In this document: piece by piece, positions 45,101-57,125 of the stretch | Numbering within the stretch: position 1 is the first letter of the stretch | Layout: the number at the start of each line of letters is the position of its first letter | Source: Crotophaga sulcirostris | Taxonomy: Eukaryota > Chordata > Aves > Cuculiformes > Crotophagidae | Direction: 5' to 3' | DNA: 64,000 nt | NCBI GenBank assembly: GCA_013397455.1 | Contig: VYZB01000281.1 | Location: 694,887-758,886 of the forward strand | Position numbers and translations under genes: made by a program | The notes under the pieces: generated by a model | Databases searched by the model: none | Told to the model about the DNA's origin: nothing | What the model saw: the letters and a program-made list of their open reading frames with translations, nothing else

Positions 45101-46635
45101 AATCAGCAGGAGGTCACAGAGGCACCACAGCGTTGTTGCAGAGCACCCCCATGCTATCAACCTCTTCTTGAGACCATCAGCCCATCAGAGAGGACCTCAG
45201 GGATTCCTGAGGAGCTGCAGAAGAAGGGAGACTCTAGAGGAGGGAGGGAGGGAAGGCAGAAAGGACAGTCAGAGCAGGCCTCCATATGAGCTATTGGAGA
45301 ACATACTGATTTTCAATAGGAGCTAGAGGGCAGAGATTATGTTAACTGTGATTTATAATACATGTCTGCCCAGGGAAGAAGATGTTCCCTAAACTAACAG
45401 TAGGTAACACCTCCTATTTCAGAAAAAAGAAAGTTTCTAGCAGGGATGTGACTTTACACAGCTCAGCTCAGGCAGCCTAGCAAGTTTGCCACCAATCCAT
45501 CATCCCCCTGAAGGCATGGGCTCCATTGTAACTGGGGCAGCTCTGCCTGGTGGGACCTGGTGGTACTTTAAATAAGATGCTCTGTGCTGAGCAATATCAC
45601 GTTGCCAGGGGAAGAAAATCCTTCTTGCTCTCTGAAAGGGAACGCAATCTTTCTGACTGGCAGGCTTTCAGTTCAGAGTCACAATGTGTGCAAATGCCCA
45701 AGTGTGCAGCCAAATGTCCTCAAAATTTGTTAAGCTAATAGATATTGTCTCTATAGGCTTCTAATAACTTCAAGTGACATTTAAAATATTTAAACAAAAT
45801 AGCTCATCTGTTCTAAGGTAAATACATTCATATCACAATTCTTAAGGTTGCTGCTCTTCCCCTATATTTCATTAATTGGAAAAAGAAAGTCTGTCTAATG
45901 CCTCATTTAAGATTCAGTGGAATCTTCCTTGCTTCGATAATTTTCCTATTAAATTACAACTATTAACACTCGTTCCTCACCCTAAAGGAAACCAATAAAA
46001 TCACCCAAACTAATGAAGTTGTTTTCAGCAGCAAGCACCTCGTTACAGGGGTACTTCTAATTACTGTTAAAATGAACTGGAACACAATGCCTCCAGAATG
46101 GGATGTCCCAGAGCTATCAACCCAAACCATAAACATCTGTGCAACTCATAATCTCTTCATTTAACCTTTGTAATAGCAACACAACCTCAACTAATTTTTT
46201 AATTCTGGTAGGCATTAAAATAAATAGATATGAAAATGTCACTGGCACATTATAAATAGAATTCTAATTTATGAGTGCTGCTTCCCAGTGAGGAATTTGT
46301 TTTTTGGCTTTTAAAAAAATAACTGTGCCACCTGGAGTTTCTTTCTCTTATATTGTCTAGTCTGAACTAATTCTTTTCCCTTCTGCACTAATTGTTATAT
46401 TTAGATACCATTGTGCAGAAAACTATGTTGAGGAGTGACTAGGGTATAACTTACATATCAGAATGCATGAACTAACTAGAAAAGCAAAGCTTCAGATCGG
46501 ATTTAATTAAGATAGTTTACACTCTCAATTCAGTTTTCTGCCTAAAGCAAGGAAAAAAAATGAAGACTAACAGCCTCTTCCCGAAACATGAAACTCCCAG
46601 GATAGGAATTCAGAACTTCATAAACAGAGTAGCTT
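42176..46635. other. Long unique non-coding block
   Basis: About 4.5 kb without CR1. A GC-richer patch at 45060-45300 includes a GGGAGGGAGGGA run near 45240. Bases 45870-46330 are CNE-like (dense ATTA/TAAT cores, no low complexity). No gene is supported. Confidence 0.45.
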
Positions 46636-46692
46636 TTACTCCTGTGAGTGGTCCTCCTGAAATCAACAGAACTAGTTATGTGAGTAATTGGT
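46636..46692. mobile_element. Palindromic DNA-transposon (MITE-like) relic
   Basis: ACTCCTGTGAGTGGTCCTCC (46638 on), a TGAAATCAACAG core, then AACTAGTTATGTGAGTAATT. The outer parts are imperfect inverted copies (ACTCCTGTGAGT against ACTCACATAACT after complementing). The pattern follows an old amniote element built from TGTGAGTAGTCCCATTGA-type palindromes. Non-coding. Confidence 0.45.
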
Positions 46693-47415
46693 ACTCTGCA
46701 TAAATTAATAATGCACAATCTGGCCATATAGAAATCCTTGTTCTGGCACAGATTACTAATTGCCTGCAAGTCATTCAAATAGTGAAAAAAAATAGTGATA
46801 TTCATACAAGCAATGGCTTACAGGGTTTTCCTTTTTAGTTTTCATATATGTAAAACTAGAGCTTTAATATTAAAATAAATCAAAGTGGGAGTCTTCGGCT
46901 GGAGCTTGCTAAAGGGCAGTGTCTGCAACTCATATTGCATTTAGCTTCTCACAAGAAGAAAGGCGATTTGTCAATACCAGCACCTTAGTCTATAAACAGC
47001 ATGTTGGAACTTCATGTATAATTGTAATCACTATCAATTTACTCCTGATATTACACGGCAGCTAGAAGGTTGGGAGCAGCTGAGGTCCACTTGAACAGCA
47101 AACAAGTAAATAATGTAAGTAACTGTACTGGTCTATCTATGATAACTTTCATTCATAAATCATCCCTAAGCTTTAATGGATTTTATATCTATCTGTCTAT
47201 TTAGATATAGGTAGACGTATACATAGGGAAGCATGAGCCAAAATATATACCACGCCTTTTTCTTGTTGCTGAGTGCTGTGTACTGGGCTCTGTGATGCTC
47301 CGTTTTTATAAGCATTGGAAATATTATGGCCTGATGTCCTTTTTATTTGTATCTTTTGACTGATCAAGGGAAGGGAGATGAAGTGAGAATAGAACTTCAT
47401 CTGAACCTTTTGTCT
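46693..47415. other. Unique non-coding sequence
   Basis: Contains a short CTATCTATCTGTCTAT-like stretch near 47188-47205 but no extended microsatellite. No gene recognised. Confidence 0.5.
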
Positions 47416-47577
47416 CCACTGCTAAACCATGTTCCTAAGTGCTACGTCTACACATCTTTTAAATACCTCCAGGGATGGTGACTCCACCACTTCGCTGGGC
47501 AGGCTGTTTAGTCCTTGACAACCCTTTGAGTGAAGTAATATTTCCTAACATCTAGCTTAAACCTCCCCTGGCACAGC
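47416..47577 (-). mobile_element. Old CR1 fragment, antisense, cut by a young CR1
   Basis: Recognisable as the complement of a CR1 3' region: CTGCTAAACCATGTTCCTAA, ACCTCCAGGGATGGTGACTC, CTGGGCAGGCTGTTTAG, CACAGCTTGAG. Its outermost 3' tail (about 70 bases) is missing. It stops exactly where plus-strand copy J begins. The remainder is not found on the far side of copy J, so more than a simple insertion happened here. Confidence 0.85.
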
Positions 47578-47945
47578 TTGAGGAGGCTCAGGGGTGACCT
47601 TATTGCTCTCTACAACTACCTAAAAGGAGGTTGTAGTCAGGCAGGGGTTGGTCTCTTCTCTCAGGTGACCAGTGACAGAACTAGAGGACATGGACTCAAG
47701 CTTCGTCAGGGGAGGTTTAGGCTTGACATTAGGAAAAAGTTCTTCCCTGAAAGGGTGATTGGCCATTGGAATGCACTGCCCAGGGAGGTGGTGGAGTCGC
47801 CATCCCTGGAGATGTTTAAGAGGAGATTGGCTGAGGCACTCAGTGCCATGGTTTAGATGATGAGTTGGTGTTGGTGTTGGGTTATAGGTTGGACTCGATG
47901 ATCTCAAAGGTCCTTTCCAACCTTGTAATACTATGATACTGTGAT
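47578..47945 (+). mobile_element. Young CR1 LINE fragment (copy J)
   Basis: Begins at GAGGAGGCTCAGGGGTGACC and keeps an uninterrupted ORF2 C-terminal frame to the stop near 47856 (starts [17 protein letters not shown]). A short 3' UTR and the tail TAATACTATGATACTGTGAT follow. It abuts the old minus-strand CR1 head to head, with CTTGAG/GAG microhomology at the junction. Confidence 0.96.
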
Positions 47946-48499
47946 ATACCCTTATATCTACAAGCTCCTGAACTTCCTTTTGGCTGGAGCATGAATGGGA
48001 GTCTTTGTCTGCTTCTGCCTATCCATTTATTTTCATAAAGTTTGTAGAAATCTAATTATCTTTCAGACTGATGTCAAATTACATTAAAATCGACCTGTAG
48101 ATTCCAAAGATACTGAGAAAGACGCACAGACAAACACACAGATTAAACAGCTACCTTCATTTCCACAGGGAAAATGGACTAAAATGCAGAGAATTTTTTT
48201 CAGTAATTTAGATGGATGGCACAAATTGGGAATCTTTTCAGTTTAGGATTAGTATATATGTTGATGAAATTGTATCTTTTTGCATAATTGGGTCTTCAGT
48301 GGGAAAATATTCTGTAATGTCACCAAAGCCACAGCCAGGTTCACTGTGCAAGGTGTCCATTTTCACTGGATTGCTTATGACCTATAAAGACAGAAAAAAA
48401 AACCACACAAAAAAAAAGTTGAAATACTAAGAACAAAACCATACTGTTAATGCAAATTATGAACCTCTTTCCCTTTTTTATTCCCTACTATTACTATAG
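47946..48499. other. Unique non-coding sequence
   Basis: AT-rich, with A-rich runs near 48390-48420. No gene or repeat recognised. Confidence 0.5.
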
Positions 48500-48734
48500 C
48501 TCTTGACAAAAGAATATCTGTGTCCTGATAAACTGGTACACAGGGAATACAAAAGCGCTTTGCTTCATAAAATCTTATTCTCAAACTACAGAAAATTATG
48601 CAAAAAAAAAAGAATGTTCAGAAAGATGTTTAGGAACCTCTTTTCGTGGCCTGAAAGAAGATACAGAAACTGTTGTGAAAGAGGCAGAGAAGTGACTGGC
48701 ATCATTTATTGCATGAAGAGAAGAGGGAGACAGG
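48500..48734 (+). other. Exon-like interval (weak to moderate)
   Basis: Preceded by a pyrimidine-rich stretch ending TACTATTACTATAG and followed by a good donor, ACAGG|GTAAGT (GT at 48735-48736). One frame is open from 48503 through the donor, Lys/Arg-rich and partly encoded by an A10 run at 48602-48611. I recognise no protein. A non-coding RNA exon or chance are both plausible. Confidence 0.2.
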
Positions 48735-51700
48735 GTAAGTAACAAGAATAATAGTACCAACTGGCAGAAATGTACCTTTGTCATGAACAATTCAAAACCT
48801 ACTCTGGAATATTATCCTGCTGCACATCAACGTGGAGTCTGAGCTGAACTGAAATGGTGCAGGATTTCACAGAGACTTTAGATTTTTTCTCCCTTTTTAG
48901 GTATTATAACTGGCAAAGTTTTAGTTTTGTTTTTTATTTTAAATCATGGCCATCCTTAAAAACTAGTTCACAGTCGACTTGCTTTGCAGTTCATGCAGGT
49001 TCTTTGAAACCCTCTGGAGTGAAAGGTAGCAGCGTGTTTACACAGCCACACTGGGCTGGAAAGGATAGCTGAGGTGGATGAATCTGTCTGAGTCACTCAT
49101 ACCTGGAAAGGTTGCAAGGAAGAGAGAGGCTTTGCGGCTTTCCATCAGGTAGTCACATTCTGGATTTGTGCCATTTTCTCTTCCAGTTCAAGACATACAG
49201 GTGGCAGGGCTGTGCCAAATTAGAGGTGAATCTGGCAGCTCATCCCATATTTGACAATGGTCAATAGCAACAATAGGAGGGGATAGGATGCCTGCAGCTT
49301 TACACAACCACCTGTAGTTCAGAAGTCTGACACAAATATCTTAGGCAGTCCTTGGGATATTTTTCTTCCATTATCTAGTCACTGTCTTTTGAAAGGTTTT
49401 TGTGTTGGGAGGATCCAGGATGTCTTGTGTTTTATTCCCTACAACAAAAAGTAGTCTGTTCCCAGTTGTTTTACGCCTTGTTTTGACCTCTGTGATCTGT
49501 GTTACCTGGAGCCAACTGATGAATTTGATGATTCACAGGTCTACATTTACCCTTATTGATCTGATATTGATAAAAACAAAACACTGAAATGATCAGGGTT
49601 TAAAGCCACTGATGTCACTGTCATGACATCTTCTATTGAGAAAGATGGTAGGTGATTTCTGGAGAGCTGGGGTATGTGACTTGTCATCACATTGAAATAC
49701 TGTAATCCAATTTGGACACGATGGTCACTTTGCTCAGAAACGTGGTTAGAGGAGAGGACAAAATTTCTTAGATTTTAGAATTAAAAATTCAAGGTCTGTG
49801 GGGAGACCAACAGATGAAGTCTGAAAAAATGACACAGTTCCTTTCTCAGCCCAAAACACAAGGTTATAATGCTAAATAAAGGTCCAGAAGCATGAAACAA
49901 CTGACCTGAGACAAGGATGTGCAACTGAAAGGTTTCTCTGTTGTTTTCGGTCTCTTAGGTCTCCTAAGAGATGCAACTTCCTAAAACTCTTAACTTAATT
50001 ATACAGATTATCGCAGATACAATGTTATCAGTCATCTGCATAACTAATTTGTAGCTACTAATGGAGTCTAGCACAGCACATCACAACACAACCCTCTTTC
50101 TTTGTTTCTCTGATCTGTGAAGGAACCTTTTCCAACAAAGTTTTAGTGAAGAATCTCATTTTTCAGTCCTGCTGAAGTGAGCTACAGTCAACAGCAGTTT
50201 TTCTAAGACCTGATCTCTTGGTGGCTTTCTGACATTTTACCTGTGGAACTGACTGCCTCTGTTAAAAATGAGAAAAATAGTTGATTGTTGCTGATATATT
50301 GTGGGTAGCTCAGCTCAATGGAAAATCAAAAGAATAATGTATATTTTACACTTTGATCACCTAGAGACATTGTTTTGAGTAGTGAAATGAAGAGTTTGAG
50401 TTGCTTTTCTTGGAAATCTCTTAAATATTTTGTGATTTTAAGGTTTTCTATCCTCTTGTGTCTCTGAAGAATTCTGGTTCTCTTAACATTGCTGTCAAAA
50501 TTTGTGTTTTGTTTTCTGTATCTTTTTGGTGGTGCTTCAAGTACTAAAGACTTCTTGATAAAGTTATTTTGATTGTTCCCAATGAAGGGTGACTTTCTCT
50601 TTCTGAATACACCTTTTTCTCTTGGGCAAAAACATGGGGAAAAACAAAACATCCTTTCCATGGAATCATGGCTTACTTTTCTTTTTTCCAAAGTTCAAAG
50701 TGAATTCATACAAAAAAAAAATTTCAGAAAGATGTTAATCTGGCTTTATTGCAAAAGTGAATCTTCATATATGACTGATTTTTTCCTCCCTCTGATTCTT
50801 CTCTGAATGATGCCCAGATGAGGTACTGTGGAATAACAGCATGCTGAAATTTCAGAATATCTCAACAATCCTTAAGAGGTGATGCAATATGTCAAAAGAA
50901 CCTAATTTCCTCTGAAATTCCTTTAAAATAGAATAAAACTGATACAGCATGGTATTTATAGGCAAATATGAAAGCATACCACAAATAACTAGGAGGAAGT
51001 CACAGAAGGGCAAGAATAGTGGGCAGTTTGCTACCATGGCACACACGTGATTGTCATTAAAAAAAATTATTTACGAAGTGTGTTGTTTCCTTACCAGCTC
51101 ATTATATTAGTTCCTCATTGTGGAGAGATTGATTTGAGATTAAAAATTATAACCAGCGATATTATGAACTAATAAGCATATCTAACTTGGATGTTGTTAG
51201 AGCATTAAATGGAATTAGCGACAGCACCATTTAATTTCATTTTGGTAAGGTTATTATCACCTACCTACTCCTTCCATGAAATGGGACCATAACTACTTCA
51301 TTGGCTATAATAAGAGCACACATGATATTTCTTTGTTTCTGTTTTTAGGTCAGCTATGGCTATTAGATAATGTTCATCATTCAGAAGGCAAAGTGGACTA
51401 TTAGAGGGAGGCTTTTCCTCTGGTGATGCAGGGAACCTTGGATGATTATTTGTGCCTTTATATGAAAGCACAAGAAGCACGTATCGGGATCTACATGTTG
51501 TGGCAAATACTTTTCAGGAGCATGCCACTGGCAGCTCATGCCAGGGGGGACAAAGCTTACATGGAGCATGTGACTCAGATTCAGGATGGATGTGGTCCCC
51601 CACCTCCCAGTGTTTGACCGACTTCTAATCAGGGCGACAGGGAGCTGCAGCACTTATCAGATGGCTTCCCTTCTTCAGGTCTTCATTCACAAATTTGCTT

Positions 51701-53936
51701 CTCTGCAATGATGCCCAAGACAGCACTAACGAGTTTGCTGAAGTGCTGGAAGCAGGATAGCCATGTTTTTGTGGCACTCTGCCCAGGTTAATAAGCCCTG
51801 CTTCTCAGCAGTGCTAATTAGGCGAAGCAGAGATCTCCGTGGTGGTGAATATATTCATTCTGATGCACAGTTATTTTGGGCAGCTCCACGTGGTATCGTG
51901 TTGCGCTGGTAGACCTACCCTCAGGATCAAGGACATTAAGAGGGAAGCCTTTCCAATAGCTCTGTAGGCTTCCAGCTCTCTCTTCCTCCAGTAAATGCAG
52001 TGTAGGCTTTTGTCATAAATTATGTGAGACAGACTACTACCTGACTGAAATGCTGCCCTCTGATACAAGTAGAAATACTCTCATTGACTCAAATAGAATG
52101 AAACCCTGACTTCAAGTGAGCAGTGTGAAGTAGTTAAACTTGTTTGAAAAGCTGTAAATTAAACAACTACCTAAAAAGTGAGCGTTGGACACTAGCCTAC
52201 CAGGTGCTGTTGGCTTTTGTCACTAACCACCAGAGGCAAGGTAGCTTTTCTGGCAAGGGTAAGGAGCTCATTTTACCATTGCTGTGCAGTCAGTTCCCCG
52301 CTGTGCCTTGCAGCTGTAGAAGTCTGCACATAGACCGTGTGAAAATGCCATCACCAGTGACGCTACTGAACTGTGCACCTCTGGGACAGCCTTGCTGGAC
52401 TCGCCAGCATGGGTAGGAAATGCAGGGGGAGTAGATGGGTGATCTGAGGAGCCCTTGAGGAGGCCAAAGAGCTGATTTGCACATAAAAAAAAATAGGAAT
52501 AAAGAAGAAAGAATAAGAATTGTGTGCTAAGGAGTAACTGGAGGGACAATTCCCACTTCCAGCACAACAGGGCTTGGGTGCTTTAGACTGGGTCCCAGTT
52601 TCTCTTCTGTAATAGCCCATCCTCTTCCTCTTCTACCATAGTCAACATCATAATTTTTCTTTGAAGGCAACTTCCTTAGTATAGTGTGTGCATAATATAG
52701 ACCTTATGGCACACCATGTGTCACTTCCTTTTGGCTCTAGAGCTGCAGCTGCAGGGGACACCTCACTGCTAGTGCATCCATTGAGTTCAACAAGTGTCCT
52801 TACCCTAGCTCAGTGTCTCCACCTGGGAAATGTTTCTTTTCCCATCCTTTCCAGCTGATCCAGATGCTGCAGTGTGATGGCCTGGGGACCTTGCAGGTCT
52901 GGGTCCCATGAGGTGAGCAGAGATGGTCAGAAGTGAGGGCTCTGCAGGATGCCAGCCTCTCCCAGCTGTTGCAGGAGGGTCTGTTCCTCTCCTGCATCCA
53001 AAACTAGGTCTCTGGCTCACAGGGACTGAGCCTGAAGCAGTGCAAGGCAGGGTGAGTTCAATTGCTTTTGTGTGGCTCATAGACTTGAGTTCAGCCCAGG
53101 GAGGGGTCGATGCTGAACCTTACAACCAGTTGCTGGATTTTCCCAAGCTGCATTTCCTTGCCCTGCTGCTGCAGAGACACAGTCTGCAACTAGCATTTTG
53201 CTATGAACAGTGTGGAAATGAAACAAGAACTAGAGTTTCCTTTACAAAGGAAGCTGATTATGCTTGACACGATCAAAGCATTACACTGCCCACTCTCTAC
53301 TTGTTCCAGGGATGGAGCCTTCCGTTACAGGTATTGATTGCAAAATTAACATGGTACACAAGACAGAAGAATCTGTGAGGGGGCCCAGGAGGAGGCATGT
53401 TGTCAGTGAAGAGAGTATCAGGGCATTACTTTGGTTTAGCACAAGTTAAACTTTACAATGTCTTCTTTGTGAAAGCTCACAACAATCTAAATGTCATCCT
53501 TCTAGAATTGGAGCCATACAGCACTTCACTCGAAGTGTGCCAATTCCAGGCAGGATGCTCTCTTTTTCTTTTCTTGTCTTTTATTTTTTTTTATATTTTT
53601 TTTAAGAACATTATGTGGGCCTGCTTGAATCAGAATATACTAATTGGATTATTTATGCTGCATTTGATCAAGTAATTGAAATAAATTGGAGGGCTAATGA
53701 CAACTCACTGTTTTGGTGAACCTCCATGGAATAAACAGCCATAACAGGGAATTAGCCTCTTTCATGAAAACATTTTCTGAAGTTATGGTCTTTGATCAGC
53801 TCTCCTATGGCAAATTGACACTGCACTAATGATCATAAAATCAGTGTGCAGGGAGAGAGATTGGGTTGCTGTTTCAGTGGAGCGCAGAACATGCCCTGTA
53901 GGTGCTGTGCACATTTTATATCTCTCCAACGAATGT

Positions 53937-53956
53937 TTTAAACCTGTAGGTTTAAA
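53937..53956. repeat. Perfect palindrome TTTAAACC-TGTA-GGTTTAAA
   Basis: Eight-base arms around a four-base TGTA loop. The right arm is followed by CC, echoing the left arm. Probably chance or a dyad binding site. Confidence 0.6.
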
Positions 53957-54851
53957 CCTAGACAGGGCTACAAATAATCATATTCACCTTCAATATTTCC
54001 CTTAAAATGGAACTGAAATGTCCTCCCTTCCAATAGCTGTGGCTCATGTCTGAAGAAGGCCTTGATCTCCAGGTTCACACACGAGCAAGTTCTCTGTTTT
54101 TCTTGCTTGATGCCCCCAAAACATCTACTGTGGCTCTGAGGAGCACTGGGTGAAGCTCCACTCACACCCCCGAATGCCATGTACTCCCCAAGCTCTTCTG
54201 TTTTGGGAGCTGAAAGCTGTGTCTTCCTGCTGGCAGGGGTAACCACAGAACAGCAAAAGAAAAGGCCACTTCTCCTGACTTCCAAAGCTTCATTAGCACT
54301 GGTCACTGCTCATGGATGCCGCAGTGTGGGGCTAATAGCAGTGTGCTGATGCTCAATGCCACGTATCAGGGCAGGGTTGCACTCTCCCCTACCATGGCTA
54401 TGAACAGCACAGTGCTAAAGGTGGTCTAAACATTTCATATGATATTATCACTGTCCTGCAAACCACAGGGAATGTAACAATGCAGGGAAGTACACTCCAA
54501 ATGCTAAACGCACGCCGCGACTGTTGGCTTTAAGGACAACCAGACTCGCAGAGGTAGGGAAAAGGTATCAAAACAAATCCTTGTCTCTCAGATGATGTGA
54601 TGCATACTGTTGTAAGCAGAAGTATTGATAATCAGGAAACTATTCTACTACGTCAATATAGTTGACAAGCTAAAAAATAGCTACAAAATTTCATGAATAT
54701 TTCTGTGTAAATTGCATTTAAATTAATCTTAGTGCTTCCCCTTGTAGATTCCGAATTAGCAGCTATTCTTCTGTTAATGTAAATTTAACTTGTTGTTGTT
54801 TACTTTTGTACCAACTCTATTCCAGTAGAAACTGAAGCACAAACTTCAGAA

Positions 54852-54871
54852 GGACGCTTCTCAAAGCGTCC
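54852..54871. repeat. Perfect stem-loop GGACGCTT-CTCA-AAGCGTCC
   Basis: Eight-base GC-rich arms with a CTCA tetraloop, containing two CpGs. A cluster of four CpGs also sits at 54509-54519. It resembles an intrinsic RNA hairpin, but no RNA gene can be assigned. Confidence 0.6.
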
Positions 54872-55012
54872 AGATGGCAACAATAATTATTTATTATCTT
54901 TAGCTACCACGATTATGTTGCTCAATCTGTGATATTGTAAATCAGATTTCAGATGGTCATAGGAGTTGTACAAAGTTTAGTGAAAAAATTTGCTCATTAT
55001 ACATTTTTTCAG

Positions 55013-55184
55013 AAAGATTGAACAGAGAACTGCAGCTCTTTCAACTAAAGCAAATTTATATGGAAGTTTGGATCTAAAAGGGACTCTGAATGTAGAGGGA
55101 CCAGTGTGGCAGCATGCACACAATGAAGAATACATCATTCACGTGGCACAAAGTCTTGGTTTCTCTGAAATCCGCACTCCTGAA
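55013..55184 (+). other. Candidate exon with protein-like open frame
   Basis: The acceptor TTATACATTTTTTCAG (AG at 55011-55012) precedes a frame open for 57 codons. The translation looks like ordinary globular protein (for example NLYGSLDLKGTLNVEGPVW, then EEYIIHVAQSLGFSEI). The likeliest donor is GAA|GTGTGT at 55185, which is sub-optimal. I do not recognise the family. The frame continues past the donor to 55241. It could be a coding exon of a gene on the + strand or a chance frame; the balanced composition is the main point in its favour. Confidence 0.3.
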
Positions 55185-56940
55185 GTGTGTTCAGTCAAGG
55201 CTCTGCTAATTTCTTTTTACTGGAGCCAAATTATAGTGTGAATTCAGAGAAATCTCTTCTTCGGGCTGAAGCAAAACATAGCATTCAGTTGCAACAGCAC
55301 TGAGATTCTGAAGTGAGGGTGTAGCCTCAGTGCAATTTTTGAGATGTGTGCATTTTTATGACAAGTTTGCCTAGGCTTTGCCCTCCAGAGTTTATTTTTT
55401 CCCTTAACCTAATTCAATCCATTCTGTCATATTTTCTTAGTAATGTTCTGAGGACACATTTTTTTTTCTTGCTGGAAAAATTAGCTCCAACTGTTCTGTG
55501 TTTGCAGGGTAATGGTGACATTGAAAAGGAGGGAATGACACAGTGATTTTCAGCAAGGCTTTCATAAATTGACTGCTTAGATTTATGATATGTGACTTGA
55601 TTTACAGCACTCCTTTTATTATGGATGCTGTTGTCTGTTAACATTTCTACACTAACATTCTTCCTTTCTTTCCCTTCCTTTTTTTTTTTAGTTTCTTGGA
55701 GGCTAAAGTAATAACTTTACAATCGTATTTTTAACTTTGGGTGACTTGATAGTCACAATTGCTGACTCTTAATAAGAATAGAACTTCTTTTCCAAGATAC
55801 TGCCTCTTCTTAAGTCCTTGATGCCTTTAGTTTTCATCTTACAACTACTGTTAGAAAAAAATGCATTTTAAATTTTAAAGGTGCTAAAACTTATGCTGAG
55901 AAATAAATCTGTCTTCTGGTATGCTTAAAATTGTTCCTAATTTTGATATATTTTAGACTCCTCAGGGTCTCTAGGTTTTTCCCAGAAGACAGGCAGTGGT
56001 CAAAGGTGCTAAGTTTCTGTTTTCTCAAGGCATGAAGACTGAATTTTGTTGTTTCTATAATAAATACACCATAGTATCATGACTGCAGGGAGTTCAAGGA
56101 ATTTTCCCTCACACTCCTTGAGGCTGTGCACTTATGACAATTAAGAGTCTATTTATGGTCCAGAGCATCATTTCCTACGCTGTAGCATATAAATGCTGTC
56201 CAAGTGAGTGCCTCTCCCTTCCTATGTGCATTAATAGGGGCTGGTCTTGCCACCATCAAGGGTAGTATATTAATATTAATAGATCACATTCTCCCTCCAG
56301 CTGAAAGGAAGAAAAACGAAGATTCTCATAACTGTTATGAACTTACAGGAGGCCCTTCAGAGTTTGCAAAGCTCTTGTTGTCCTTTTGCCCGTCACTGGC
56401 TAATTCTTGTCACAGGAAAACATTTTTGTTCTGACACCTGGTGTTACCTCTCCCAGCTCATTCTGCTCAGTGAGAAAAGAGTTCCCTTGTGGTACTCATT
56501 AAAGTTCTGTATAAATTTTTAGTGAAAGGCATAAGACTGTTTTCAGAAGCAGGAATGTGATGCTTTGTTGTTTTACAGTTAATGGGCAAATGTTTTCAAC
56601 AACAGAGAAATACGGAAGTACAAGCATGGCAGGGATATGTCACAACAGTATTAACAATGGGCTTATTAGGTTTAGAAACAGATACACAGAACTAACTGAA
56701 AACCCTGATGATTGCTAGTTCTATATTTGTTGTCTGGTGGACTTCTTGTTGTTTCTCTTTCTTTGAGCACACTGCAATATAGTATGTACATAATTTGCAA
56801 GGTAGTGATCTCTATTTTCTTTTTTTTTTTTTAGTTTGGAGATGTTGTGGTTTGGGTTTTCTTTTCCCCTTCCCTTACTGCAAGTATGTTTCCTAGTAAT
56901 TTAAGAAATTTTGTCCAAACTTGCAAATTTTGATGACAAT
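55185..56940. other. Unique non-coding sequence
   Basis: Pyrimidine-rich tracts near 55660-55690 and 56818-56834 precede TAG/AG acceptor-like sites, but no matching donors or open frames follow. Nothing else recognised. Confidence 0.45.
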
Positions 56941-57125
56941 GAAAGAGTGGTGAAGCATTGGAACAGGCTGCCCAGGGAAGCAGTGGAGTCACCATCCCTG
57001 GAGGTGTTCAAAAAATGTGTAGATGTGGTGCTTTGGGACATGGTTTAGTGGGCATGGTGGTATTGTGTTGATGGTTGGACTTGATGATCTTAGAGGTCTT
57101 CTCCAACCTTAAGGATTCTATGGTT
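56941..57125 (+). mobile_element. Old CR1 3' end (copy K)
   Basis: GAAAGAGTGGTGAAGCATTG, GAACAGGCTGCCCAGGGAAG, TCACCATCCCTGGAGGTGTT, ATGGTTGGACTTGATGATCT and the tail GGATTCTATGGTT. About 185 bases of the 3' end of a subfamily with the ATTCTATG tail, related to copy B. Confidence 0.93.

Larger units (their letters stand above)
48735..55012. other. Long unique block with scattered exon-like and dyad signals
   Basis: No CR1 in about 6.3 kb. Bases 51110-51250 are CNE-like (GATTTGAGATTAAAAATTAT, ATTAGCGACAGCACCATTTA). An acceptor ending CCTTTCCAG at 52854 with donor ATGAG|GTGAGC bounds 52855-52912; a donor GCAGG|GTGAGT lies at 53052. Only 62 bases would separate these as introns, so they cannot both be used. 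No gene is supported. Confidence 0.4.

Noticed and set aside
45060..45300. GC-rich patch that might be an old LTR
   Set aside because: No terminal dinucleotides, poly(A) signal or internal retroviral sequence could be seen.
52855..53051. Two consecutive short exons (52855-52912 and 52975-53051)
   Set aside because: The intron between them would be only 62 bases, and the first exon ends in an in-frame stop in its best frame. At most one site pair could be real.
53968..54306. 112-codon minus-strand frame next to a GAAGGTGAAT donor-like site
   Set aside because: The donor-like site is inside the frame, no good acceptor was found, and the peptide is not recognisable. Kept as chance.
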